From contig OV884011.1 of NCBI GenBank assembly GCA_930367205.1, forward strand, positions 87,343,474 to 87,407,473: a stretch of 64,000 bases of DNA, in the 5' to 3' direction. Positions within the stretch are counted from its first letter, which is position 1, and each line of letters opens with the position of its first letter. Below the pieces are notes generated by a model. That model made no database searches. It was not told where the DNA came from and was given only the letters and a program-made list of their open reading frames with translations. The DNA comes from Acanthosoma haemorrhoidale (Eukaryota > Arthropoda > Insecta > Hemiptera > Acanthosomatidae). Below are positions 48,631 through 60,574 of this stretch, one piece after another. A program made the position numbers and the translations under genes.

Positions 48631-51600
48631 AATCGTAGTTTTGAATGTTTTATGAAAAATTTCTTACTATCAGTTTTTATATTACTATCTTACGGTAGTT
48701 TTGATACTCCTAATAAAGCTGCTTCTGTCTCCTTGCCCGGTTTGGTTCGAAGTACTCCCTCCAGGGAAGTAGAAACTTGGTAATAGTGTTAATCGATGTT
48801 CGTAAGAGAATGTAGAAAATGCTTTATATTGCTGATTAGTCCCTCTCCCCTTTCAACAACACTTTTTTGTTGCTAGAATCAGTGCTTGAGTTTTTTTTAT
48901 TTACTGCAAGCGTACCATCATTATTTGCAGCGGTACATTGGTTCAGATGTAGTCATATCCAATTGAGACTTCTTCACCCGCTTACTAATCCTAAGCAACA
49001 TTTGTTCAGGAAGCATCTGCTTTTACATTTTTACTTTTTTGTTCCTTGCGGTCCCATGGAATTAATAAAAGGAATTGCTTTTCCGTGTGTTATCGGAAAC
49101 ATTTGTTAAATGTCGGTATGCACATCCTTTATTTGAACTAAAGGTTCAATGGAAGCTTTTTTAGCTTCCCAACCTTCAACACTTTTCCAAAAAAAATTGA
49201 ACGGCCTTTCTCTGTGTAATTCACTTATTTTTTTACGAACAAAACCTCTTTACATTAGCATCGAGGCTCATTAGTCATTAGACCATTTGTATTTTACATT
49301 TTTTTCTCCCCTAATAGCATTTATTCGGTTCTTATACTATACGGCTTTTGGCCATGTTTCAATTCCTTGCCCGGTTTTTATTCACTTCATCTCCTTTTCT
49401 TCTCTTCATTTCAGAAGAAAGCTATAGGACTTGGTCCTAACAGTAATACGATGCGAGCACCTATTCAAACTTGTAACACCTCAGCTGGTACTCAAAACAT
49501 TTAAGAGATGAAGACAAAAGAACCACTGGATCCAGTTCCGTTCCGAAAATACCAGTCGGTACATTGGGGATTACCAACATAAACCTTAGCATTGATCCTC
49601 TTATGGTCTTGTCTCTCTGGAATTCTCATTGATCTTCATCAGTCTTTCAAGTGTCAGTGAGGCAGGCCTGCGTCTTCCAGTCGACGTAGCAAGCAGGCTA
49701 ACCTCTCCTTGGATGTCTGATTCCAGAATACCGAAGACATTAAGATTTCATTCAACATAAAATTTATTTATTTCAAAAACTGGCAAATCATTCGATTACA
49801 TCAAATAAGTAGCTAATTGTTATTATTAATAAATAATTATTCCCTTATGCATGAGTATTAAAATAAATTAACGTCCATTATTTAACCCTAATTAATGTCG
49901 CACTTTCAAAAGAAGACACATTAGTGTTAATTAAATAATTTTTACTGCATCAACGCGACTTCTCCAATACCTGATATATTTATTATTTTGTTAATTGATA
50001 CATTTATATTTCATATATTTTATTTTATATTTAATTACTTGATTTAAGTATGCTATAATGGGTTCTGTTTTTGGCTCATTGTCAGGCATTCAGCGTTATT
50101 TCCCCCCTATCCCATTATCATTATAACGTGTAGAAACACGTAATGTATTGTAGAAACAATCATTGTCCAAGACAGCGTAGGAGTTTATTTAGATTTATGC
50201 GTTTTTGTGCATAATGTAAGCTAATAATTGTTTTTAATTACATATACTTTTACAAACTATAATTGAAACAATTTTGTGTAAGATCTTTATGTTTAGAATA
50301 TTTTTTTGGGGATACACAGGTGCTGATTGGATATGGGGGGGGGGGTTCTGTCTAAAACTGTACTTGAGGACATATTGTATGCCGAGAGCTTCTATACACC
50401 TCATGTACGTTTTGTGAATGAGGTTGTGTGGAAGTTTCATTACACCACGTTTTGCCCACCAAGCGTTGGTAGGGGAAGAATAAAAAATAAAAATGAAGGT
50501 TGAAGCATTTTGTTTCACAACAGTTTATTACCCCACAGGGAACTTTGTAATTTCATCTCAAAAATAATAATTATTAAATAAATTAATAAAAATCTTCCAA
50601 ATAAAAATAGAGGTGAATCCTAGCCTCAATTCTGAGAATACGTTTTTTTATTTTTTATTTTTTTTTTTTTTTTGTGAAATTGAGGGAGGGGAAGGGTGTT
50701 TATTTTTCTAGACATAAACATCTTTCCACACAGGACAACGAAGACAAAATTTGGCAAACTCTCAGAGTGCCATGTTCGCCTTTGTGCCCGTAATAAAGAG
50801 CTATTCTGTTTTTCATCTGGGAATAAAGGAACCCTGGCAAACAACCTGTTCAGCCAATAGTGGAAAACTCGTTGTTTATAAATAATGGGTTTTTGTTTTG
50901 GTACCTGACTAAGAAAGAATTTTTTTGGTGACTATTATCATCTGAAAATGTTCATTTAATTAATGTAACTACTAGCCGATATATGACCAGGGCTGCAGGA
51001 ACTCATTATAAGTAACTCAATAAATTATATAATCAAATTTTGTACTTTGCAATTAACAATTGAAGAAGCAAATATAATTTAATTTACTACATAAACAATG
51101 ATCGTACTTTGTGTAACCACTCACTGATATAATTGCTTCCAAAAATATGTTCCATAATAACTTAAAGTAATTAATATAATAAGCAATACTATTAGTTAGG
51201 TTAGCCAAAATGAAACAATATATTTTATTTTTGTACCTATTCATACGAAAATATTGAGGTTGAGTGAAATATAGGTAAAACATATAATTTTTCTTATTGT
51301 TACACTCAGTAATAGGTTTAATAAATCGTATGCCTTATTACACGTCTCCAGTCTAAATTCATATAAGACACAATTGATATGCACCTCAAACTTATCTTTC
51401 AGTACGAATTTTTTTTTATAGATCTAGATCTATCTAGACTAGTCCAGTTGTTTTATTATGCAATAATTTGGGTGCTTGGGCTTGTTTCTTTTCCCAAATA
51501 TTAGATACAAAATATTTACATCCATAAGCATGTACCACAAATACTGCATATGTAATATTTATAGCCATAAATATGTACTACAAATATTGTATGTACATTA

Positions 51601-52559
51601 TTTATAGTCATGAATATGTACCGCAGAAATGGTATATAGAATATTAAATGTCATGTCATAGACATTTTGTTTTTGGCTGTAACCTGCTCAATCAGATTTA
51701 TTGAATATTTTTTACAAAGACATACTAAACTTGGTATACCATTATATGTAAAATTGTATATTAATGGTATATTTTTTTTAATTATAACGTAGTTTTGCTC
51801 TTTTAATTCCAAGAATCATTCATTTAAATACAATATTTGATGCAATAACAACAATGTATAATATAAACTAAAAAAATACTAGTCTAATGGTTGCTATCCC
51901 GAAAGTTGTTATCTTCTTTTTCTTGATTACGATGGAAATCGCAATAAAAAAATAGAACGTCTTGTATCAAGAGTTAGAAGTTTTTAGGTGACAATAGTTG
52001 TTTAGCCCGAAAGAAGAGGCTCCTCTTTTGTCAGGTACAGGAAACGATTGCCTTTGGACGGTTTGTGTGCATCTCAATATGATGGCAGTGGTAAATATTT
52101 TATAAATGTATAATCCACAAAACATCGAATTAGGTTGATATGTATTTGTTAAAATAATTTAACGGAAAGTGTAAAAAATGAAAACTAAATAAGAGAACAT
52201 TTTGCTAACATTTCGTAAGTTCAAGTTTAGGTGAAGTTAAACATTTTAAGTACTATTTTATTGCAAAGGCTAACCCTTGATGACTTAGCGTTGCCATATG
52301 GAAACTCTAAAAAGGGGGTGATGCAACAAGTTCTGACGACTCGATGGTGCATGTTTCAACCTGTATGCCCTTGCCACTAGTTGCAATAACTCTTTCTGTA
52401 TACAATTCAGTAATATAAGCTTATTCAGAACGATAGTCTTAAAACTATGTAATAAAAATTGAAATCAAAATATGTTGCAACATAAATTTAGTACATTCAA
52501 TTTAAAAATTGTATATTAAAATATTGCAATATTTAATTAAAGTTATATTTGTTCATATA
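48631..52559. other. AT-rich non-coding stretch
   Basis: No gene is supported. The segment 49340-49740 is less AT-rich and could be an old exon or repeat, but translates into nothing I recognise. Minus-strand frames at 50234-50518 and 50626-50844 are also unrecognised; the latter ends in a T-rich run at 50643-50672. Confidence 0.4.
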
Positions 52560-54185
52560 TATGTGTTTCCATGTGGCAGCTATGTCCTAGCGCCATTTTT
52601 TTCAAATTGTCTCGTTTTAGTGAATTTTCTTATCTTATTGGACTTAACCTCAGTCTTGAGGAGGCTCTTACTATTTTGTTTGGTGATGAAAGAGATTTTC
52701 CACTTGCTGTAGCTGTTGATGCCAAATATAGTGACTCCCCTCGAAATCAGCTGTGCTCACAGAGGAAGATTCTGGGGATGAAGATGAAAGTGGTATGCCA
52801 TACAACACACAGTTGAAGTTAGAATCAAAGCTTTTTCCGAAACCTTTCAAAATATCCCTAAGAAATATCGAGTTAAACGGAATTATATAAATAGAAAAAT
52901 CATTTCCTTGCATTCAAAGTTCAAATACTTGCATCCTAATTAATCTAAACCATGCATTGCTTTTAAGCTCTCCCGATCCTTAAACCACCCCAGAAGAAAT
53001 TCAATGTTTTTTGGGCATTCTAATATTAAGTAGTTACTATGAACTCCCAAAAAAGAGATACTACTGGGATTCATGTAGGGATATGAGAAATGAAATGGTT
53101 ATTAATACCCTGACAAGTAACATATTGGAACAGATAGATTTCTTCATTGCCAAAACTACTCTCAATTTTCTCAATCTAAAGATGATAAATATAGCAAAAT
53201 ACTAGTGCATTCAAACACTCTATCCAATTCCTTACACAATTTCAAACCCAAATGAGAACTATATCATGAACGAATGATTAAATGCTGGGGGTGACATTTA
53301 TGTAAACTATTCATTAGACGGAAGCCCATCATAGTTGGTTACAAAGTTCTGTCTCTGAATACAGTTGATGGATACCTCACTGATTTTGATGTTTCGGACA
53401 AGCAGCTGCTCCCCTTATCAATATGATTGAACACATTCCACGACCACCGTTAAGGTTTTATTTCGATAATCTGTTTACAAACTTTAAATGGGATATGGAG
53501 GAAGAGGCACAATAAGGGAGGACAGGATTCCTAAAGGGTATCCCTTACCTGAAAAGAGGACAATTATAAAGAAACACGAGAGGCTAGAGTACTTTACAAA
53601 GAAGACAAGTTTAGTTAATGATTGAGTATTGGCACTAACTTCACATTTCAGCATATGCAGTAAGTGAAAAGATACACCAAGTTGCAAAAATTATTTCCCA
53701 GGTAAAAAAGACCAGTAGTTATCATAAATTAAGTTATAATAAATCACAGTACATTCATGGGTAGAACTGATCCGATAGATGAAAATTAATGTGACGAATT
53801 GGGATGGGAGACAAAAAATTCTGTCATCTATTAGATGTATTCATACACAATGCATGGTTGCTACGCCATGTAAAAGTGGCACAAAATCTCCCGACTAAAT
53901 TTCTTAAAAAAAGTATTGTTAATGGCATACTTGCCAAATTATGCTGCTGAGCCAGAAGGATCAGGCCATCCAAAAACACTGTTAGCTCACATCTCATCTA
54001 CAAATGTAATTACAACATTCATTTTGACAGAAGTGGCCCTAACCTATATTGAAGAAGGCAAGAAGCAAAGATGTGCAGGATTATATTGGAAATCAATGAT
54101 ACGCACGTGTGCTAAATGTTATGTAGGTCTATGTTTTTATTATTTTTTATGCCATTCTGTAAAATTTAAAATACCCATATGATGA
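52560..54185 (+). pseudogene. piggyBac-like transposase remnant
   Basis: Cut-and-paste transposase of the piggyBac group, in pieces. In order: an N-terminal part with LSLEEALTILFGDERD (about 52645-52695) and an acidic EEDSGDEDESG run (about 52760); TPEEIQCFLGILILSSYYELPKKRYYWD (about 52985-53070; family form FLG.li..gY..LP....YW); FIRRKPIIVGYKVLSLNTVDGYLTDFDV (about 53310-53390); RPPLRFYFDNLFTNF (about 53440-53485); MGRTDPIDEN (about 53758-53785); and a cysteine-rich end, KKQRCAGLYWKS..RTCAKC..GLC (about 54060-54135). Of the three catalytic Asp positions the second (FDN) and third (TDPID) remain, while the first reads His in HERMIK (about 53266). Stops and frameshifts abound. I could not find terminal repeats or TTAA flanks. 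Confidence 0.85.
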
Positions 54186-54589
54186 TATGTTTATAAAAAT
54201 TATAGATACTAACATATATCTTGGCTTTATTAATGAATTGAAAAGAAGCACTGCTGAAATTCTCTGGTGTTGTCATATGACAACGCATGATTACTGCGTA
54301 GGTGAAAAATTGAGAGTTTTTTTTTTTCATTTATTTAAACCTAAGCAGACAGACAAAAGAGGATTAAAAAATGAAAACGCAAAAACGGTTTATATAAACG
54401 GTAACGCAATAAGACTTTCAAAACTATAAATATGAAAATGGGAACCCTCAATAATAATTAATGTGTCACAAAATACGTGGTCCCACTAACTAGGTGAGTC
54501 TGAAAACATTTACTTTTAGGCTGACATTTTTTGAAGTTTTAATGGTTATGAAAATTTCGTGTATATAAAACTTAACTGTATTATACCAA
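54186..54589. other. AT-rich non-coding stretch
   Basis: No feature was seen between the piggyBac remnant and the J1 copy. The frame at 54187-54429 is unrecognised. Confidence 0.5.
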
Positions 54590-55740
54590 GATTTGCTCTG
54601 CATCTTTCCCATACTTTTACACCTCACCTTTCTTATCAAAACCGTACTCATGGCACAACTGTTGACGATTTCCTCACTTCACCTATCCCTCTCTGACTTC
54701 TACCAAAAGCCATTAACCCCTCTGACGTCAAACCTTCTGAAAAACTTACCTTACCGAAAATCCCCTGGATATGATCTCCTTACTCCTTAAATTCTCAAAC
54801 AACTCCCTAATAAAGCCATAATCTTCCTAACCTAAATTTATAATTGGATTATCCGAACTACGCACTTTCTTCTCATCTGGAAACATTCCATTATTGTCCT
54901 ATTCGCCAAACCCGGTAAACCACCCAATGACGCCTCATCTTACCGTCCAATTAAGGGTACTCCCTATCCTCTAAAAAATATTTGAAAAACTCCTCTTAAA
55001 ACATCTACTTCTCATAGTTTTCCTTTTTCCTACACACCAGTTTGGTTCCTTTCAACGACATTCCACTACTCAACGAGACCTTCGCGTTGTTGATCACATA
55101 TTCTCAGCCCTTGAAACCAAAAAGTATTGCACTGCTGCCTTTCTGGGCATAGCTCAAGCCTTTGACTAGGTTTGGCACGCAGGTTTTCTTTACAAGCTCA
55201 AAACATATTTACAACATACGCTTTTCCTAATCCTGCAGTCCTACAATTCATACCGCTTCTTCCAAGTCCACTGTGGCTTAGAATATTCTAAATACTATCC
55301 CCTGAAAGCAGGAGTTTGACTGGGCAGTGTCTTCCTGGGTCCCATCCTCTAATACATATAACCGCTGATGTCCCCTCTACACCCAATACCCCTTCAAGGC
55401 CACATTTGCAGATGACACTGCTGTCTTGTCATCGCACCCAGACCCCGATATAGCATCCGATAACTTCCATACACCTTGACGAGATCGAGCCTTGGTACGA
55501 CCGATGCCGGATCATAGCTAATGAAACAAAATATTCCCACATTACCTTCACCCTTTGGCGCAAGTCTTGTCCACTAGTTTTTTTTTAATTCCATTCCTGT
55601 CCATGTATCCGTGATAGTAAGGTACATAGACTTCCATCTCGACAAACGGCTGACTTGCAACCCAAATACGAGGCTGAAACGACAAGAACTAAATAGAACT
55701 TTATACAACTGTACAGACTACTTTACTAACTAACGTTGGT
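54590..55740 (+). pseudogene. J1 LINE ORF2 remnant (linker to thumb)
   Basis: Translation in changing frames matches the 28-32 kb J1 copy from the linker (NLPYRKSPGYDLLTP at about 54745-54787) through the AKPGKPPNDASSYRPI segment (about 54905-54950), a damaged QAFDRVWHAG (about 55155-55180), the VLGP region (about 55340) and ATFADDTAVLS (about 55404-55430), to the thumb (about 55620-55740). The stop at 54788-54790 occupies the same codon as the TGA at 29451-29453 in the other copy. The endonuclease is absent. It ends abruptly about 55740, before a further J1 piece. Confidence 0.8.
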
Positions 55741-55784
55741 GTTGTAATCCGTTGAAGGTTCTATTGGTGTCAATATATCTATTG

Positions 55785-55975
55785 ATATATGCGAGTGTGT
55801 TGACAACCACCTGGACTTCTGGAGGTCTCTGGGCTGTTTGTAAACACTGTATGAATGAGTGAGTGAATGACAATTGTGAATATGGTATGAATGAGATCCT
55901 TTACAACAATTACTTATTGCGCAATGAGACAGGTTGTAATTTTATCATAAAAATTTTATGAATAAAATTTCATTA
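55785..55975 (+). mobile_element. J1 LINE 3' untranslated fragment
   Basis: The sequence TGACAACCACCTGGACTTCTGG through repeated GAATGA words to GACAGGTTGTAATTTTATCATAAAAA matches the J1 3' end. It sits between two coding fragments of the same family, so it is either a separate short insertion or the 3' end of a rearranged copy. I could not define a duplication. Confidence 0.75.
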
Positions 55976-55984
55976 AGCGATAAT

Positions 55985-56465
55985 TCTTCCATCTCGACAA
56001 AATGCCATCTGACATGGGAACCAAACACGAGGCTAAAAGTCAAAAACTAAACAGATGCTTTGGACACCTGTTCAGACTACCTCGAAGGACATCCCATTTC
56101 TCAATAGAAAATAAATTACGAATCTACAAAGTTATACTTAAGCCAATCTGGACATACAGAATACAGCTATGGGGGGCAGCGAAAAAGTTGAACATCAAGC
56201 ATATCCAATCCTTTCAATCAAAAGTCCTGAGAACAATACTAAATGTCTCTAATTACTTCAGGAACAAAACCCTTCTTAGCGATCTTAATATACCTTACAT
56301 TCTTGAACTTATCCTTTCCAAGTTCATGAAATTCTATAGTAACCTATCCAAACACCCTAATCTCCGAGCATAGTCATTGCACTGCACCACTCATCCCTAT
56401 AATCCTCCTCGGTGACTGTAACGGCTGTGGCCTCGTGACCTGATATAAATCCGTGACTAATTATT
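55985..56465 (+). pseudogene. J1 LINE ORF2 C-terminal fragment, second copy
   Basis: The 123-codon frame at 56002-56373 (LNRCFGHLFRLPRRTSHFSI, then IYKVILKPIWTYRIQLWG and SKVLRTILNVSNYF) matches the end of J1 ORF2. Its first part repeats sequence already present at 55625-55690 (the CTTCCATCTCGACAAA region), so this is a distinct 5'-truncated copy, better preserved than its neighbour. Similarity ends near the CTCGTGACC equivalent of the ORF2 stop; its own 3' untranslated region is not evident. Confidence 0.82.
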
Positions 56466-57180
56466 AATAAGTGGTTGTATAATATTAATATTTTTAAATC
56501 TTATATAATAAAAAATCAAAAATACTCAGGAGTGACAATCACAAATTTAATTATTATTTTCTACGGGCATGAATGGAATTTATAGTTGGAAAGTAAATCA
56601 TCTTGTTCCTCTCTATGTTTCTGTGGTTGCCTCAACTGACTGTGCTGCTCACTCAAACCTTTATGTTTCAAAAGTTATTTTATGCTACAATAGAGATTTC
56701 ATTCTACTTCATGAACCTTAATAATCTTAGTTTTTCTAGCTTGAAATCAGGCACAACATAAAAAAGCAGATTATTAAAAAGATGAAAACATCTAAATAAT
56801 ATGTTATCCAGCTACCTGAAGTGATCGGTTGTGCATCCATTTTTTATATTTCGGACTTAATGTTCCGGTGGTATTGAATCTGGCATAGATGTCTGGAAAC
56901 GTGCCAAGGAAGTCTCACCAGCCCATTAGCAAGTAACGGCCATCCAACGACATTAGACCATTTCAGCATTCACAAAAAAAAAAACTTGTGGTTTTCTCAT
57001 CTTACATTCAAAATTTATTTCATCACTGCGTACTATTTTAGGCTTTAAATATATTTCGTTATTTTATTGAGAGTATGAGTTTAGTTGTTATAGATTGATT
57101 ACAAATAATTTTACTCACAATAAACATAACACTATGTGAAAAACCACAAATGCTTTAAAAAAGGATTGACAGCCTTTCTA
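56466..57180. other. AT-rich non-coding stretch
   Basis: No feature is supported. Confidence 0.45.
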
Positions 57181-57189
57181 CTTATTTAT

Positions 57190-57235
57190 TTAATTTCCTG
57201 ACGTTTGCCATCTTCAGGACTATGGAAGATATAAT
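57190..57235 (-). repeat. Possible Penelope-like element end motif
   Basis: On the minus strand the sequence reads ATAGTCCTGAAGATGGCAAA then CGTCAGGAAATTA, close to the 'cctgaagatggc...aacgtcagg' signature of Penelope-like elements. No coding remains are adjacent. Confidence 0.38.
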
Positions 57236-57255
57236 ATTCACAATCATCGTACTTA

Positions 57256-57350
57256 TTTTTTTTTTTCATAGCCCCTTTAAATTTACAGATAATTATAGAT
57301 CCTTAGGCAAATCTATTTACAAACTATTTTTGTATCGTACTCGCTACTGC
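57256..57350 (-). repeat. Short repeat, inverted partner of 60575-60668
   Basis: The sequence from a T-run through CATAGCCCCTTTAAATTTAC to TAGGCAAATC matches, in reverse complement, the segment at 60575-60668. Both have an A-rich tail on the same side, so they look like two copies of a retroposed 3' end facing away from each other. Confidence 0.7.
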
Positions 57351-57367
57351 TGATGTCGGTGGGACTT

Positions 57368-58276
57368 TTTTTTTCGCTCTTCCTGAGGCTGAGCCTCAAA
57401 CGGGCTTGCCCCACGAGTCGGTGAAGCGGGCTCGAGGGGTTACGTAGCCTGTATTGCGCGTATTCCGGTGCAATGGGATTGTTGCACCGGTCAGCACACC
57501 TTCGGTTATTCTGTTTTTGTTGCATTTATTTCTCAATTTAAAATGTAATAATAAAACAATAAACAAAACAAACGAAAAAATAAAAATAAAAAAAAATAAA
57601 CATGATAAAACCAAAACAAAGAGAAAAGAAACAAGTAAAAACTGCTGCCAATACAATATTTACAAATCCTAAACTAGCTACATACAAAACTTTTTTTTTT
57701 AAATTTTATTCTTATAGCTAGTTACCTAATTCTATATTATTACTATTTACATTTGTAGATCCGTGTTCTACTTAACCTATACTTAAAGCTATATATACAT
57801 GAGGTGTGCATCCTCTATAACTACAGCTAAGCTTATATCTAACTATCTTCTGCTAAGCCCTACCTTAAATCTATATTTACAGTGAGCTCTCCAGGAACCG
57901 GCGATACAACGATGGCTTCGGGTGAGCCTTCCCGAAGACACGGCCGCTCACCCCGCGCCACCCCCCTGGATATACTAAAGTGCCCGAAGCCTTGAACCCT
58001 TTCCCACTCCCCGACGAATCTGCAGAACGCGGTGTATTTCGTTTCATCGTTCACCAGCGACGGCAGGTCGGACTATATACTACTACAGGACTATACTCCC
58101 CTATCGTGAGGAGCAGCCGTGCTCTGGCCGGTTCCAATGCATAACAAGAGGGCATGACGTGCTCCGCAGTGAACTCCTCTGCTTAGTGAGGGCAGGACCT
58201 GCTTTCTGCCCTCTTGTATTCGAACAGCCTTGCACGAAATCCGCCGTGTCCTGTTAGCACTTGTGACACCCAGTAT
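57368..58276 (-). mobile_element. R1/LOA-type LINE 3' part (909 bp) with 17-bp duplication
   Basis: An exact 17-bp direct repeat, TGATGTCGGTGGGACTT, lies at 57351-57367 and 58277-58293, and a T-run (the tail on the minus strand) sits at 57366-57374, so this is a 5'-truncated retroinsertion. The 5' end on the minus strand encodes YWVSQVLTGHGGFRARL, then SRSCPH, then AEHVMPSCYALEPARARLL. This is the cysteine/histidine domain found at the C-terminus of R1/LOA-group LINE proteins (family form VLTGHG.F..YL.R, C..C, AEHV.F.C). An in-frame stop and a frameshift follow. The remaining 480 bp are AT-rich 3' untranslated sequence with a hairpin at 57465-57490. Confidence 0.85.
57465..57490. other. Perfect hairpin in LINE 3' untranslated region
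   Basis: The arms CCGGTGCAA and TTGCACCGG (9 bp each) enclose the 8-nt loop TGGGATTG. It lies near the 3' end of the R1/LOA-type insertion, where some LINEs carry a structure bound by their own reverse transcriptase. That role is inference; the inverted repeat is exact. Confidence 0.75.
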
Positions 58277-58293
58277 TGATGTCGGTGGGACTT

Positions 58294-58540
58294 AAGTCAC
58301 ATGAGATACAGTTTTTAGGGCCCCAGAGACCGGCGTCTTCAAGGCAGGGATCCCTTTTAAGGATGTGCTGGTTTTCCCAGTCGAAGGCAGAGAGTCGCAC
58401 TGGGAATTAGTGGGGTGTGACATTTCCGGACTAAAATGTAGCAAGGTTAGGTGCAAAAGTAATTCTTGATTCTAGTAGAGCAAGTGTAGCGCCAGTGTAG
58501 AGAGAGAGGAGTGTTCACTTCATGGGTCGGGGTCAAACTG
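58294..58540 (+). mobile_element. LTR-X internal fragment
   Basis: The words GGGCCCCAGAGACCG, GTCGAAGGCAGAGAGTC, CCGGACTAAAATGTAGCAAG and GCCAGTGTAGAGAGAGAGGAG align with LTR-X around 47130-47350. Both ends of the LTR are missing. The R1/LOA-type LINE is inserted immediately to its left, with the duplication overlapping LTR sequence. Confidence 0.72.
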
Positions 58541-58599
58541 AATAGAAAAAGTTTTTTTCTCATCTTACTGCATATCGTATGCATTTGAAGGAGGGTAGA

Positions 58600-59015
58600 A
58601 TCAATAAATCACTTAACCACCCTAATTCCCTAGCACAGCCATTTCACTGCACCACACATCCCTATAATACTCCTCGGAGACTAAAACCTGCTATAAATAC
58701 GTGACAGTAGGAGTCCTGGTAATGGCCAGTTTCTCTAACCATGTCCTGAGCGTCTGTGGCTCCCGCGCTCTTGGTCAGCCTCCGCTGGCTCTTATCCAGT
58801 GATGCGGCTGACGTAGGAGCGTGGGGGACTCCCCAAGACTTCGCTTCCTCCTTCGCATGCGAGGGAGGTGACAACCTTGTGGACTTGGGGGGCCTCTGGG
58901 CTGTTTGTAAATATTGTGTGAATGATGAATTGTAAGTATGGTATGAATGATAACATTTATCTCAATTACTTATTGCCTAATAAAAGGCAGATTGTAATTT
59001 TATCTTAGTAAAAAA
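58600..59015 (+). mobile_element. J1 LINE 3' end
   Basis: It begins in the last codons of ORF2 (the NHPNSLAQ equivalent, CACCCTAATTCCCTAGCACA) and runs through the full 3' untranslated region, including GAGCGTCTGTGGCTCCCGCG and GGAGCGTGGGGGACT, to TAAAAGGCAGATTGTAATTT. It is the longest clean copy of the J1 3' region outside 27.8-28.1 kb. No clear duplication was found. Confidence 0.85.
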
Positions 59016-59019
59016 CTGT

Positions 59020-59999
59020 GCTCAGCATATAAGTTAAACGGGCTACGCCCGTGCCTCTAGTGGTGTTTGCCGTTGTCGTTAACTAGTTCCCTCCCCTCTC
59101 TCTGTAAGGATGCCAAAGTTTTATAGATAGGATATGGAAAGATAGGTAGGTGGTTTCTGATTCGTGGTGAAGAAGTTGTCACAACAATACTTATATTTTA
59201 TTATTCGTGGTAATATACTAGTATTACTTGTTGCGGGGAAATGTCATTTCCCCTTCATGTGAATGAAGTACTAATCATGCCTAAAGGTGACTATGGCCTA
59301 CATAAATAACCAATTGGAGAGACTGTAAGTTAAAGCCTTATTTAAAATATTTATTTTGTTTCAAATATAGGTTTGGCCTTTAAAACATTACTTTTTTTAT
59401 ACATGAATAATTACGGTGGCGAATTGAATTTAGTCTTAGTTCCAAGCGGGGTAATGTGAGATAATGGAGTTTGTCTACGGACCCATATTTTTGCCATTCT
59501 AGTTAGCCTTAAACAAGTCTCGCGTTGTTTGTCGAATAAGTCATTGGTTGATCCCAGTATTCCTCAATATTATAATCAAAATTCCATGATTGGTCATGTG
59601 TTCTAAGGTGAATTATGCGTAGATTAAATCCTTCACTTTAGTAAAGAAAAATTGCTGTTGTGTAATGCGTATATTAAGAATACCTTCTGTCTCTCCACGT
59701 CTTTAATTATTTATACTCTAGTATTTTTCATGGACTATGCTCAGGTGTTTAAGCTGATTGTTACGTTAGTACTTGCTGGTTGTCTATGAAGCGACGTCTA
59801 GGCCTAATTTCCCTCGAAAACGTCCCCGTTTAAATCAATCAAGCTGCGGAGAATCAAAAGGAGTTTTATTTCATGTGTATATGATTTTTTCGATTTATCA
59901 ATCAAAGTGATTTCATATAGTAATATCTTTGAATAAATGCCCACAAAACTTGTCATACCTGATACAATTGAACACGCTTATTACAACAAATGTTTACTT
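59020..59999. other. Non-coding stretch
   Basis: No feature is supported. Confidence 0.45.
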
Positions 60000-60004
60000 T
60001 TAAA

Positions 60005-60560
60005 TAAGGGATCATTTAATAAAATAGAAAAAGTACGACAAAAGTCTTACCGGCTATCGCACTTGGTAACTTCACCCAACCTGTCGCTTCGTCTTAAATT
60101 GATGATATATAAATGTGTCCTCCGGCCAGCCCTGCGGTGCCCCACTATTAAATCACTTGACTGACAACACAGCCAAATGTCTCCAACATTTCCAGAATGG
60201 GATCGTGTGAAAAGTGGTCCGACATACCTCTTTCGAGAGGTTAAAGAACGCTGATCTGCACGCGTTGCTTGCTGTGCCGTCGGTGTGTGAGGTCATCCGC
60301 CAGAGACGCATTAAATTTTTTGACTCGTTCCAGCACCTGACAAACCCTGTGCTTAACACTATGACGCCACCACCCCTCCCGCATCGATGGCAACAGACTG
60401 GCGGGGAAAAATTAGGCTAAGAATTAGTATGTAAGTTAGTTTTAAGGTTGATCAATACGGTGAGCCCCATCACCTTTATTAGTCAGTTTAGTCCTGTCAC
60501 GTATAATGTATATCATTATACTTGTTTATTGGTTATATAGTTTTTGAAAAATAACAAAAC
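60005..60560 (+). pseudogene. J2 LINE ORF2 C-terminus and 3' end
   Basis: KVRQKSYRLSHLVTSPNLSLRLKLMIYKCVLRPAL (about 60030-60135) matches the J2 thumb region (KQTRTKSYRLTHLL). Near 60215-60345 another frame reads RHTSFERLKN and RRIKFFDSFQHLTNPVL, the same C-terminal order as in the copies at 16.8-16.9 kb and 26.1 kb. The untranslated GGTGAGCCCCATCACC motif lies near 60460. Sequence is more diverged from the other two copies than they are from each other, suggesting a sister subfamily. It is 5'-truncated and frameshifted. Confidence 0.8.
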
Positions 60561-60574
60561 CTATATATAATGTG

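Noticed and set aside
57860..58054. 64-codon minus frame as a separate small gene
   Set aside because: It lies inside the R1/LOA-type LINE just after its cysteine domain and is the frameshifted continuation or 3' untranslated part.
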